This document shows positions 8,097 through 16,105 of a DNA stretch of 32,002 nucleotides, one piece after another; the first letter of the stretch is position 1, and every line of letters begins with the position of its first letter. The position numbers and the translations under genes were made by a program. Origin of the DNA: Legionellaceae bacterium. GTDB taxonomy: Bacteria; Pseudomonadota; Gammaproteobacteria; Legionellales; Legionellaceae. Location of the stretch: positions 1 to 32,002 of the forward strand of contig JAUYQG010000089.1 of assembly GCA_030695645.1 (NCBI GenBank), given 5' to 3'. The notes beneath the pieces were generated by a model. That model was not told the DNA's origin, made no database searches, and saw only the letters and a list, made by a program, of their open reading frames with translations.

Positions 8097-9041
8097 GTGA
8101 CCGTGAATGCTGATGCATCAGAAGAATATCAACTAAAATGGGAGTCTAGAAGTTCAGTTCGAACGCGACCACGTAAGCCCATTGATTTTAGCCTTTCCGG
8201 CGATTTTTTCCCTATGGATAGACACGTCTTATTTTTATTACCTGAAGTATGTGCCTTGGAAGATAAAAAAAAGGATATTCTTCTGTTGTCGTTTTTAAAG
8301 TATTTGAACGATATTATTCAGTTAGAAACGCATTTTATTTACGGTGCATGCCATAGCATAATGCACAGAGACATGCCGGTTGCGTATGCTGACGTGATTA
8401 AGCGCAACGCAAGCACCGTGATTATTGATGAGTATTATCATGTTTATATTGCTTATGATTTACTCAGCCAGCTTCGAGGCAAATATTCTCATTTACCCCA
8501 TTTAGATAGTCATTTTTCAGATGCCACACAGGCCATGGAGACCATCAAAGAAACATTACCTAAAAAATATCATGATATATTCGAGATTGTAGCGGTATGT
8601 ATTTTTGAGACCACACTGATACGTGAGCTCGTGACTTATTTTGATTCTGCAACCATACATCCAAGTATTAAATATTACATCAATGACCATATGAACGATG
8701 AATCCAGGCACTTTGGATTTTTCTATGAGCTTTTGTGTTACACCTGGGCAAATATGCCCGAAGGTTATCGACAAAATATTGGCTCGAAACTGGGTGAATT
8801 TGTCACGCTGTATTTGAATGTCAAGGCTGATATTGAGCACAACACCTGTATTTTGTCATGGGCTCTTGATGACCCTGAAAAAGCAAAAGGTTTGGTTGAG
8901 AAACTTTATCATGGTTTTAATATTTCTCCAGACCTTCCGATTGTCAAAAATGTACTGAGGGTTTTAACTCAATCAGGTGTGTTATCGCATGAAGCGGTAC
9001 AACAGAGTTTTGTGAGTTATGCTTTAATCGCGCAAGGATGA
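8097..9041 (+). CDS. AurF-like diiron oxygenase/oxidase
   Basis: A 314-residue helical protein with the non-haem diiron ligand set of the AurF (p-aminobenzoate N-oxygenase) family: E77, E112-x-x-H115, E171, and H198-x3-E202-x2-H205. The spacings (35, 59-60 and 27 residues) closely follow those of AurF. Known members oxidise aryl amines to nitro compounds, but most are uncharacterised and the substrate here is unknown. There is no biosynthetic cluster around it: the MOMP gene lies upstream on the other strand and pyrC downstream. The start is a GTG with CGGAG about 4 bases before it; a second GTG two codons on is equally possible. No signal peptide, so it is likely cytosolic. Confidence 0.78.
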   Translation: MTVNADASEEYQLKWESRSSVRTRPRKPIDFSLSGDFFPMDRHVLFLLPEVCALEDKKKDILLLSFLKYLNDIIQLETHFIYGACHSIMHRDMPVAYADVIKRNASTVIIDEYYHVYIAYDLLSQLRGKYSHLPHLDSHFSDATQAMETIKETLPKKYHDIFEIVAVCIFETTLIRELVTYFDSATIHPSIKYYINDHMNDESRHFGFFYELLCYTWANMPEGYRQNIGSKLGEFVTLYLNVKADIEHNTCILSWALDDPEKAKGLVEKLYHGFNISPDLPIVKNVLRVLTQSGVLSHEAVQQSFVSYALIAQG

Positions 9042-9045
9042 TGTT

Positions 9046-9201
9046 ATGAACGTTTTACGTGTGTTGGTGGTTTTATTGTTGCATTTGCGTAACTACTCAC
9101 TCCGTAGCAAGGAACGGCCATATTTGGCGCATCTTGAACGAAAACGATTTCGAAAAATGCTCACATACCCATGTATGCTGCGATTTTTCAAAACAAGTTA
9201 G
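9046..9201 (+). CDS. Small hypothetical membrane peptide (51 codons), doubtful
   Basis: An ATG 4 bp after the AurF-like gene, with AAGGATG upstream, opens a 51-codon frame. Its first 14 residues are a hydrophobic helix (VLRVLVVLLLHL) and the remainder is very basic. The basic part is encoded by sequence with an imperfect palindrome (GAAAAATGCTCACATAC near 9153-9169 facing GTATGCTGCGATTTTTC), which looks like an inserted repeat. The peptide may therefore be the start of a small membrane-protein gene broken by an insertion. The rest of 9202-9356 has no gene, but contains an 8-G run at 9290-9297. Confidence 0.3.
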   Translation: MNVLRVLVVLLLHLRNYSLRSKERPYLAHLERKRFRKMLTYPCMLRFFKTS

Positions 9202-9356
9202 CTTGACACGATCAGCCAGAGCTAATTCGCCGCATCATTGGGGATGCCTCAAAGCCGTCGATCCGCCTGAATTGTGTGAAAGAAGACGCGGGGGGGGTTA
9301 AGAAACAAAGCCATTATGTTATTCTATTCATCCTATTCATCTTAGGATATTTCATT

Positions 9357-10391
9357 GTGCGCACCCTCACAATAACTCGCCCTGACGATTGGCATGTCCA
9401 TTTCCGGGATAACGAAGCGTTATCACATACGGTAACAGCCACAGCAGCTCATTTCGCTCGTGCTTTGGTGATGCCAAACCTTCAACCGGCATTAACCACC
9501 ATTCAAGCTGTAACAGCGTATCGAAAACGTATCCTGGAGGTACTTTGTGACGCGGATCCATTCCAACCATTCATGTCGCTTTACCTGAATGAGACAGTAA
9601 CAACGGATGATTTAGTTCTATTGAAACACTATCCCTATGTTTTAGGTGCAAAACTTTATCCTGCAGGAGCCACGACTAACTCGTCACAGGGAGCAACATG
9701 CATTACAGCGCTGTATCCCCATTTTGAGGCAATGCAAGCCTGTGATCTCGTTTTACAAATTCATGGTGAAGTAACCCATGGTGACATTTTTGAACGTGAG
9801 TCTGTATTTATTCAAACACACCTCACAGCCCTCATACGCAACTTTCCGCGACTTCGCATTGTGTTGGAACATATCTCCACTCAAGCTGCGGTAGATTTTG
9901 TCACACAAGCTCCAGCGAACGTTGTCGCAACCATCACACCGCATCATTTGCTTTTTAATCGAAATCAGTTATTAGCAGGTGGTATTAAACCTCATTACTA
10001 TTGTTTGCCGATTTTAAAGCATAAACGTGATCAGTTGTCTCTCCAACGTGCCGCTGTCAGCAATAATCCTAAGTTTTTTGCTGGAACAGATAGTGCACCA
10101 CATGCATTCCAACAAAAAGAAAGCGCCTGCGGTTGCGCTGGCGTTTATTCAGCACCGTTTGCCGTTGCCATGTATGCTCAAATATTTGACACACTCGGTG
10201 GGTTAGATAAATTAGAATCCTTTATGTCCAACTTTGGGGCTGAATTTTATCACCTGCCTAGTCAATCAGAACGGATTGAGCTTATTCAGCAACAACAAAC
10301 CATCCCTCTTATGCTCCCCTTCGGAAACAAGCAGGTAGTACCTCTTGCCGCAGGCAGCACGTTGCAATGGAGCATTCATGACATTAGTTAA
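9357..10391 (+). CDS. pyrC: Dihydroorotase
   Basis: A 344-residue class II dihydroorotase of the E. coli PyrC type, which makes dihydroorotate from N-carbamoylaspartate in de novo pyrimidine synthesis. The start of the fold, TITRPDDWHVHFRD, carries the zinc ligands H13 and H15. GAKLYPAGAT provides the carboxylated lysine, LEHIST a further histidine and AGTDSAPH the catalytic aspartate. I chose the GTG at 9357 because TAGGA lies 9 bases upstream and the length then equals the family's. Reading from an upstream GTG (9276) would add a hydrophobic stretch that does not belong to PyrC. Its 3' end overlaps rnt by 14 bp, which suggests translational coupling. Confidence 0.93.
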   Translation: MRTLTITRPDDWHVHFRDNEALSHTVTATAAHFARALVMPNLQPALTTIQAVTAYRKRILEVLCDADPFQPFMSLYLNETVTTDDLVLLKHYPYVLGAKLYPAGATTNSSQGATCITALYPHFEAMQACDLVLQIHGEVTHGDIFERESVFIQTHLTALIRNFPRLRIVLEHISTQAAVDFVTQAPANVVATITPHHLLFNRNQLLAGGIKPHYYCLPILKHKRDQLSLQRAAVSNNPKFFAGTDSAPHAFQQKESACGCAGVYSAPFAVAMYAQIFDTLGGLDKLESFMSNFGAEFYHLPSQSERIELIQQQQTIPLMLPFGNKQVVPLAAGSTLQWSIHDIS

Positions 10392-10989
10392 TCAGTCGAT
10401 CAAACAGCGCTTTAGAGGATTTCTACCGGTTATCATTGATATTGAAACTGCTGGGGTAGATCCGGAGAGAAATGCGTTACTCGAAATATGTGCTGTACTT
10501 GTCGACATGACCCCCCAAGGCTATTTCACACCCGGTGAAAGTTTTTTTGAGCACATTTTACCATTTGAAGGCGCAGAATTAGATGCCAAATCCCTAGCAT
10601 TTAATCGTATTGATCCCTATCAACCGTTACGGTTTGCAGTAGATGAAAAATCAGCACTAGAGCAACTATTTACACCGATCAACAAAGCATTAAAGCAACA
10701 TCATTGTCAACGTGCCGTGCTCGTTGGTCACAACGCCTGGTTTGATTTACTGTTCTTAAAATCCGCAACAAGACGTTCGGGGCTAAAATTACCATTCCAC
10801 GCATTCACGTGCTTTGATACGGCCACATTATCTGGGCTCGTGTATGGACAAACGGTGCTGGCCAAAGCCGTGAAAGAAGCAGGCATTCCTTTTGATCCGG
10901 ACGAGGCTCACTCTGCAATCTATGATGCTAAAAAAACCGCGGATTTATTTTGTGCCATATTAAATACATGGCAAGATTTGCAGCTTTAA
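10378..10989 (+). CDS. rnt: Ribonuclease T
   Basis: A 203-residue DEDDh 3'-5' exoribonuclease that trims tRNA CCA ends and the 3' ends of 5S and 23S rRNA. RFRGFLPVIIDIETAG carries the first acidic pair (D21 and E23). GHNAWFDLLFL and AHSAIYDAKKTADLF supply the remaining aspartates and the catalytic His. The ATG at 10378 is chosen because it gives the family N-terminus; it lies inside the end of pyrC. Linkage of pyrC and rnt is seen in other gammaproteobacteria. Downstream it converges with the peroxiredoxin gene across a repeat arm and a hairpin. Confidence 0.95.
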   Translation: MTLVNQSIKQRFRGFLPVIIDIETAGVDPERNALLEICAVLVDMTPQGYFTPGESFFEHILPFEGAELDAKSLAFNRIDPYQPLRFAVDEKSALEQLFTPINKALKQHHCQRAVLVGHNAWFDLLFLKSATRRSGLKLPFHAFTCFDTATLSGLVYGQTVLAKAVKEAGIPFDPDEAHSAIYDAKKTADLFCAILNTWQDLQL

Positions 10990-11011
10990 CCTAGAAAAAG
11001 CAGTTGAAGCC
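10988..11011. repeat. Orphan arm of the palindromic repeat, copy 2
   Basis: Twenty-four bases identical to the left arm of the element at 17484-17507, with the following GTAGCGAGG also conserved, but the matching right arm is absent. It begins inside the rnt stop codon. The other half has been replaced by an unrelated hairpin. Confidence 0.75.
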
Positions 11012-11022
11012 GTAGCGAGGGA

Positions 11023-11063
11023 CGTGTAGCCCGCAAAAAGCGCCGCGGATTGCGGGCTACACG
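11023..11063. terminator. Hairpin between convergent rnt and peroxiredoxin gene
   Basis: A perfect 14-bp inverted repeat CGTGTAGCCCGCAA (11023-11036) and its complement (11050-11063), with a 13-nt loop. Placed between two convergent genes, it probably terminates or stabilises both transcripts. Confidence 0.65.
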
Positions 11064-11070
11064 CTACTAA

Positions 11071-11676
11071 TTACAATGCTTCAGCATGCTCAGCCAGATA
11101 AGCCGCCACACCTTGTGGAGATGCTTTCATTCCGACGTTACCTTTCACCCAACCTGCTGGACACACTTCACCGTGCTCATCACAAAACTGTACAGCATCA
11201 ACGATACGCAAGATTTCATCAATATTTCGACCAATAGGCAAGTCATTTACCATTTGCGAACGCACTACACCTTGTTTATCAATAATAAAAGCGCCTCGAA
11301 ATGCTACGCCCGCTTCGGGATGTTCAACGCCATAGGCTCGGCAAATAGCATGTGTCATATCAGCTGCTAACGTATAAGCAACTGGACCAATGCCGCCTTG
11401 CTCTACTGGGGTATTGCGATAGGCATTATGAGTAAAATGAGAATCAATTGACACAGCAATCACTTCCACGCCTCTGTTTTTAAATTCATTCATGCGATGG
11501 TTTAAGGCTATTAGTTCAGAAGGACAGACAAAAGTAAAATCAAGTGGATAGAAAAACACCAACCCATATTTCCCTTTTGTGCTATCCAGTAAATTAAATT
11601 TATCCACAATTTCGCCGGAACCCAACACGGCTGGAACCGTAAAATCAGGGGCTTTTCGACCAACTAAAACACTCAT
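11071..11676 (-). CDS. Typical 2-Cys peroxiredoxin (AhpC/Tsa family)
   Basis: A 201-residue thiol peroxidase that reduces hydrogen peroxide and organic hydroperoxides. The peroxidatic Cys51 is in FYPLDFTFVCP and the resolving Cys172 in GEVCPAGW. The C-terminal extension after Cys172 is that of typical dimeric 2-Cys enzymes. ATG at 11676 has GGAG about 7 bases upstream; a start four codons earlier lacks one. It follows the CGFS glutaredoxin gene by 63 bp on the same strand. The gap contains a perfect 20-bp palindrome that may control this gene. The grouping with glutaredoxin and sodB indicates an oxidative-stress locus. Confidence 0.93.
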   Translation of the reverse strand: MSVLVGRKAPDFTVPAVLGSGEIVDKFNLLDSTKGKYGLVFFYPLDFTFVCPSELIALNHRMNEFKNRGVEVIAVSIDSHFTHNAYRNTPVEQGGIGPVAYTLAADMTHAICRAYGVEHPEAGVAFRGAFIIDKQGVVRSQMVNDLPIGRNIDEILRIVDAVQFCDEHGEVCPAGWVKGNVGMKASPQGVAAYLAEHAEAL

Positions 11677-11705
11677 ATTTATCTCCAAAAATAATAATTC
11701 TAATA

Positions 11706-11725
11706 TATACTGCGCGCGCAGTATA
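11706..11725. promoter_or_regulatory. Perfect 20-bp palindrome upstream of the peroxiredoxin gene
   Basis: TATACTGCGCGCGCAGTATA is a perfect palindrome located about 30-49 bases upstream of the peroxiredoxin ATG and just after the glutaredoxin stop codon. The two halves abut with no loop, which favours a dimeric operator over an RNA hairpin, although cruciform or termination roles cannot be excluded. Confidence 0.55.
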
Positions 11726-11739
11726 AGATATGCCGTTAG

Positions 11740-12072
11740 TTACACAATAACGGCATCACGTAACAATTGCTCTAACTCACCTTGTGCAAACATCTCGGCA
11801 ATAATATCTGAACCACCAATCAACTCACCCTTAACGTACAATTGAGGAAATGTTGGCCAATCAGCATATTGTGGCAATACCTGGCGTATATCAGGATTAG
11901 CTAGGATGTCGACATAAGCAAAATCAACCCCACATGCCTCAATGCATTGTACTGCACGAGCCGAAAAGCCACATTGAGGCATTTTTGGGTTTCCTTTCAT
12001 ATATAGCAAGATTGAATTATCGCCAATTTGCTTCTTTATTTTTTCTATTGTACCATTTTCTTTATTATCCAC
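11740..12072 (-). CDS. grxD: Monothiol CGFS glutaredoxin
   Basis: A 110-residue single-domain monothiol glutaredoxin (Grx4 type). KGNPKMPQCGFSARAV holds the CGFS active site at Cys34, and WPTFPQLYVKGELIGGSDI is the glutathione-binding region. Such proteins carry a glutathione-ligated [2Fe-2S] cluster as dimers and deliver or store Fe-S clusters. It is transcribed away from sodB across a 129-bp gap and probably continues into the peroxiredoxin gene. The association of an Fe-S carrier, an Fe superoxide dismutase and a peroxiredoxin points to linked iron and oxidant defence. Confidence 0.95.
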   Translation of the reverse strand: MDNKENGTIEKIKKQIGDNSILLYMKGNPKMPQCGFSARAVQCIEACGVDFAYVDILANPDIRQVLPQYADWPTFPQLYVKGELIGGSDIIAEMFAQGELEQLLRDAVIV

Positions 12073-12160
12073 CAGCTCACCTGTTTTAGTTATATCTTAA
12101 CTTTAATTATGGCGAAAATCAGACCAGATAGCAATATTTACCTTGAAGGAGACTTTAAGT

Positions 12161-12199
12161 ATGATATTCTGCCAGCTCTTAGGAACTCACAGGAGATAA
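12161..12199 (+). CDS. Possible 12-codon leader peptide before sodB
   Basis: ATG at 12161 preceded by AAGGAG with a 9-base spacing; it encodes MIFCQLLGTHRR and stops at 12199, two bases before the sodB ATG. Its last codons contain the sodB ribosome-binding site (AGGAGA, 12191-12196). It may couple or tune sodB translation, or be a chance frame. Confidence 0.3.
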   Translation: MIFCQLLGTHRR

Positions 12200-12201
12200 T
12201 C

Positions 12202-12780
12202 ATGCCGTTTAAATTACCACCATTGCCTTATGCGATGAATGCTTTAGCCCCGCATATTTCTGAAGAAACACTTCAATATCATTACGGGAAACATCATGCC
12301 GCGTACGTAAATAACCTAAATAAATTAGTTGTTGACACGCCCTTTGCTACAATAAGTTTAGATGACGTGGTCAAAGAGTCGAAAGGAAGTGTATTTAACA
12401 ATGCAGCACAAGTCTGGAATCACACGTTTTATTGGCACTGTTTATCACCTCAAGGTGGTGGAGAGCCTACTGGCAAATTAGCGACAGCCATTATTACCGC
12501 TTTTGGCTCCTTTGCAGCATTCCAAGAACAATTTACTCAAACCGCTGCAACCACTTTTGGTTCTGGTTGGGCCTGGTTAGTTCAAGACGCCAAAGGCGCG
12601 CTTAAAATAATCAGTACAAGTAATGCAGGAACTCCAATGACTGACGGATATACGGCTTTATTAACGTGTGATGTGTGGGAGCATGCGTATTATATTGACT
12701 ATCGCAATGTACGTCCCGAGTATATCAGCGCTTTTTGGAAATTAGTGAATTGGGAATTTGTGGTTAGTCATTTCAAATGA
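12202..12780 (+). CDS. sodB: Iron superoxide dismutase
   Basis: A 192-residue Fe-type superoxide dismutase, cytosolic. Metal ligands are His27 in LQYHYGKHHAAY, the His in AAQVWNHTFYW, and the Asp and His in CDVWEHAYYIDY. AAQVWNHTFYWHCLSPQGGGEPTG is the signature that separates Fe from Mn enzymes. ATG at 12202 is preferred because AGGAGA is 5 bases upstream and the protein then starts with the usual MPFKLPPLPY; an open frame extends upstream but looks non-coding. It is divergent from grxD. Confidence 0.95.
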   Translation: MPFKLPPLPYAMNALAPHISEETLQYHYGKHHAAYVNNLNKLVVDTPFATISLDDVVKESKGSVFNNAAQVWNHTFYWHCLSPQGGGEPTGKLATAIITAFGSFAAFQEQFTQTAATTFGSGWAWLVQDAKGALKIISTSNAGTPMTDGYTALLTCDVWEHAYYIDYRNVRPEYISAFWKLVNWEFVVSHFK

Positions 12781-12789
12781 TAATTGGAG

Positions 12790-12870
12790 TCTAAGGAGCA
12801 AAAGCAACGTGCCCACCAATGAGCTTCGAACATGGTGAGCACGTCGTTGCACTCCTTTGCCCACCCTATA
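12790..12870. repeat. Degenerate GTGGGCA-type repeat downstream of sodB
   Basis: GTGCCCACC near 12809 and TTTGCCCACCCTA near 12859-12871, with GGTGAGCACGTCGTTGCAC between, resemble the core of the 87-bp repeats at the window ends. The remaining 12871-13160 stretch holds no gene or convincing RNA that I can see. Confidence 0.5.
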
Positions 12871-13164
12871 TATCCCATCATACATCGGTTAATGTTTACA
12901 CCAAAATGTGCCTACAGGGTTAAGAGGCTAGTGAAAATAAAGTGCTGCGTCCCTGCAGCGGTGCAAATCCATTGCCTTGCATCCTGCAAATGACATCCTG
13001 TCAGACAATCCTTGTCATCCCTGTAAATACAGTTTAGCTTTTTAACAGTTTGCTTCCTAGTAATAATGGATGGTTGTATTGTAAGAAATATCTCAAAAGA
13101 TCCGATGAATCGTCTTGTTAATCACGACACCAGACATGATCCTGACTCGTTCGATACAAAATGC

Positions 13165-13194
13165 TTGCATAGTACGCTATAAGTTGGCTATAAT
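13165..13194 (+). promoter_or_regulatory. Sigma-70 promoter of the endoglucanase gene
   Basis: -35 TTGCAT (13165-13170), 18-bp spacer, perfect -10 TATAAT (13189-13194). Transcription would start about 13201, only about 28 bases before the ATG at 13229. Confidence 0.7.
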
Positions 13195-13228
13195 CCAAAT
13201 TATATAATTATTGATCTGGAGAATAACC

Positions 13229-14740
13229 ATGCCTACAAAAGTCATAGCGATACTATCAACACTTATCCTTTTACCAAATTTCAGTTTTGCCGCCAATATA
13301 ACCAATGATATTCAAGGTGTAGGACCTAGCGGATCGATAAAACCTTATTTGTGCATTCAAAATAGCTCAGGAAATGTGACATTAAAACTGGCCCCAGGTA
13401 TGAGTGGCGATGGAAATACCGCATCCGGTAATGCCTATTATGTGGGTGCAACCATTCGCTTTAACGGTTGTACAACGAATGACAGTTATTTAGGCTATGT
13501 GGGATTTTCATTAAATCAATCGGGTAACAATGCCATTAATTCCTACACCCCCCCACAAGGCGTACACGTCACCTATAGTAATCCCAATATCGATAGTTCA
13601 GGACATGTAACCGGTTCAATCACATACTCACCCATTGCCGTTAATTCCTCACTACCCCAGGCTGAGACGAATACTAGTCCTTGGCTTTTCACAGGCATTA
13701 ACTTATCGGGAATGGAATTTGGAAAGGTCATTGAACCGATCGTAATCCCAAATTTATCAAAAGAAGATGCCAATGGTGGGTATTCTGATCTTGCTGACAC
13801 AAGCGCATTTATTAAAGCGGGAATCAATACAATACGTGTTCCGATAAGTTGGAGTTATATGCAAATGGATGGCCCCGGCAAAGGCGCTCTCAGTGATGAT
13901 TATTATGATGATTTCTTGCATCCTTTATTGGCCACATTAACACAAGCTAAAGTCTATGCCATTGTTGATTTACACGCTTATATGCGTTATTCAACCTATG
14001 GTGAGCAATATTCAGGCTGTGGGTCCGATGGAAAATGTCCTGATGGTCAACTCATTCTGGATAGCGCCGCTTACAAATCAGTTTGGGGACAATTGCTGGA
14101 TAAGATGCAAGCCGATTCATCCATCGATATGGATTACATCATGATCGATTTGGTTAATGAACCAGTTGATGTTCCTGATGATAAGGTTTTTACGATTCAA
14201 GCCGATTTAATTAATATGTTGCGAAACAAATCATTTAATGGGTATATCTTAGTTGAAGGTAATAATTGGACCGGATTGCACTCATGGACAACAACGCCAT
14301 GGACCGGTTCCGATGGACAGGTATATACCAACGCAACCTTGTTTACTCGTAATAATTTTGCTAAAGCTGGGATTACGGATTTATCTCACATAGCGATCAA
14401 TGTGCATCAATACCTCGATAGTGACTACAGCGGTACGCACAGTGATTGCCAACAAGATCTAACAACAACCGGTGCAAATGGATTTAATTTAAACGCGTTT
14501 GTTGATTATCTCAATGAAAATAAACTACAAGCCATAGTAACGGAATTTGGAACAGGGAAAAACGAGAGTAGTTGCATGACGCCACTAACTCAATTTATGC
14601 AGTATTTAAGCGATAACACGGCTAAAAACAAAGAGTATGGTTTTATCGGTTGGACTATTTGGTCAACAGGACATGGTTGGGGTAATTATAATTTACGAGT
14701 CACACCCACGTCATATCATATGAAAGCACTTAAAATGTAA
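13229..14740 (+). CDS. Secreted GH5 endoglucanase (cellulase)
   Basis: A 503-residue secreted glycoside hydrolase. A cleavable signal peptide (MPTKVIAILSTLILLPNFSFA) leads to an uncharacterised N-terminal region with Cys residues (to about 150), then a GH5 (beta/alpha)8 catalytic domain beginning near GINLSGMEFG. The acid/base is Glu311 in DLVNEP and the nucleophile Glu439 in VTEFGTG; NTIRVPISW, VDLHAY and WTIWSTGHGWG also fit GH5. It should cleave beta-1,4-glucans outside the cell. Legionella exports a similar cellulase by type II secretion, which is my inference here too. The ATG at 13229 has CTGGAG upstream. It has its own promoter and ends 107 bp before the next gene. Confidence 0.88.
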   Translation: MPTKVIAILSTLILLPNFSFAANITNDIQGVGPSGSIKPYLCIQNSSGNVTLKLAPGMSGDGNTASGNAYYVGATIRFNGCTTNDSYLGYVGFSLNQSGNNAINSYTPPQGVHVTYSNPNIDSSGHVTGSITYSPIAVNSSLPQAETNTSPWLFTGINLSGMEFGKVIEPIVIPNLSKEDANGGYSDLADTSAFIKAGINTIRVPISWSYMQMDGPGKGALSDDYYDDFLHPLLATLTQAKVYAIVDLHAYMRYSTYGEQYSGCGSDGKCPDGQLILDSAAYKSVWGQLLDKMQADSSIDMDYIMIDLVNEPVDVPDDKVFTIQADLINMLRNKSFNGYILVEGNNWTGLHSWTTTPWTGSDGQVYTNATLFTRNNFAKAGITDLSHIAINVHQYLDSDYSGTHSDCQQDLTTTGANGFNLNAFVDYLNENKLQAIVTEFGTGKNESSCMTPLTQFMQYLSDNTAKNKEYGFIGWTIWSTGHGWGNYNLRVTPTSYHMKALKM

Positions 14741-14847
14741 CAAATAAATTCCATCTGTGTTATAATGAACCAGGAAACTGGATTTTACGTCATCCCGAGC
14801 ACAGGGATCGCCTGTAGAGGACCATTATGCGGATGGAGTAGTGACTT

Positions 14848-16077
14848 ATGCCAAGCGATACAACAGACCCAATGCAAATCGGAAAAACGCCATCGTTTTT
14901 TACACCCTCCTCATTAGGGAGGGTTAACCACTCGGCTCCATGCGATCTAAGTTCTAAGCCTCACATGGATCTATGCCAAGCTGAAGCGGTACATCCAAAT
15001 TGGGGTTATCAACAAGCCCTAGTCATCGAACAAATGTATGAAAACAAAGATGACGGCATCAAACGTGTACATAAAATAGCATGGACTATGCCAGAAGTTA
15101 GCTTTTGGATATTTTCCGGTTATGAACTAATATTCCCACTGATATTTGAATGGTTAAAATCGTTATCCATTCCTCAATATATCCATATAGATAATACCTG
15201 GAGTATTATCGATGGTATCTCATCTCTTGTCATTGGCGCAACACAACTTGCCGATCAGCGAACGCATCGCTCGTTAATGACGAAGATAAAAGGCGTTATC
15301 AATATTGGTAGTGGTACTCAACTTCTTGTCTTTACTATACTAGCGGCAAGTCATGCCATTCCGTTTGCATTTGCTGCGGCCGCCGCCGTTGATTTTATAC
15401 TATCACTTGACCCATTGCTGCACTCATTCCGTCGTCTGTATTCCTTTTCTTACTGGCTTGATGACAGTCTTGCCCAGTTGGCGAAAATAAAAGACGAGAT
15501 AGAAAAATTAACCGAGGAGAAAATGGATTTTGATCTGTGGGTAAGCGAAGAAAAAAATAAAGGAGCATCCACAGAGTCCTTTAAAGAACAATCTGACTGG
15601 ATTATTGATCAAAAACAAAGCCGTTTAGAACGCATGATAGAAGAACAACATACGATTTGCCATGCAATCCAAGCTCGACTGCAGCTGCGAGGAAACACTG
15701 TAAATGATTCCATTCTTGAAATTATCAAGCAAGAACCCCTACAAAGTGACAACCTCAGCGAAATAGAAGCAACCATCAAAAATCAGTTGCATGATCAGCT
15801 CAGTCGTTGTGCCCATGAGACACTCATTTTTTGCTTTGCCCTGGTGGGATGGACCTTGTTTTGTATACCTGGCATGCAAATCCCTGCCGCGATCATCATA
15901 GGCATCGCGGCTGTGCTCTATTTATCAAAACACATAAAGTCACTCGCTGACTTTTGTCAAACACCGACCAAAGCCATGAACGAGCACAATGCTGTACTCT
16001 CCTCAGAAAAGGATATAAAATCATTCTCTGAATTCGAACACAAAAATCTATCCATGCTGGTAGAATACTCAATGTGA
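14848..16077 (+). CDS. Uncharacterised membrane and coiled-coil protein
   Basis: A 409-residue protein I do not recognise. Residues 1-65 are polar without a signal peptide. Hydrophobic segments lie about 83-105, 155-190 (with an Ala-rich stretch FAFAAAAAVDFIL) and 328-360 (LIFCFALVGWTLFCI and IIIGIAAVLYL). Between them, 205-280 is a charged coiled coil (LAKIKDEIEKLTEEKMDFD). The C-terminus is polar with Glu/Ser/Lys (SSEKDIKSFSEFEHK). Legionellales translocate many proteins with paired transmembrane hairpins and acidic C-termini through the Dot/Icm system, so an effector is possible but unproven. GGATGGAG lies 9 bases before the ATG. It is followed 28 bp later by the TauE/SafE gene. Confidence 0.7.
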   Translation: MPSDTTDPMQIGKTPSFFTPSSLGRVNHSAPCDLSSKPHMDLCQAEAVHPNWGYQQALVIEQMYENKDDGIKRVHKIAWTMPEVSFWIFSGYELIFPLIFEWLKSLSIPQYIHIDNTWSIIDGISSLVIGATQLADQRTHRSLMTKIKGVINIGSGTQLLVFTILAASHAIPFAFAAAAAVDFILSLDPLLHSFRRLYSFSYWLDDSLAQLAKIKDEIEKLTEEKMDFDLWVSEEKNKGASTESFKEQSDWIIDQKQSRLERMIEEQHTICHAIQARLQLRGNTVNDSILEIIKQEPLQSDNLSEIEATIKNQLHDQLSRCAHETLIFCFALVGWTLFCIPGMQIPAAIIIGIAAVLYLSKHIKSLADFCQTPTKAMNEHNAVLSSEKDIKSFSEFEHKNLSMLVEYSM

Positions 16078-16105
16078 CGATACCTCCCATTACCATAAGA
16101 GCATC

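Noticed and set aside
9276-9356. N-terminal membrane extension of PyrC
   Set aside because: Dihydroorotases begin near the zinc-binding WHVHFRD motif; a GTG with a good ribosome-binding site at 9357 gives the normal length.
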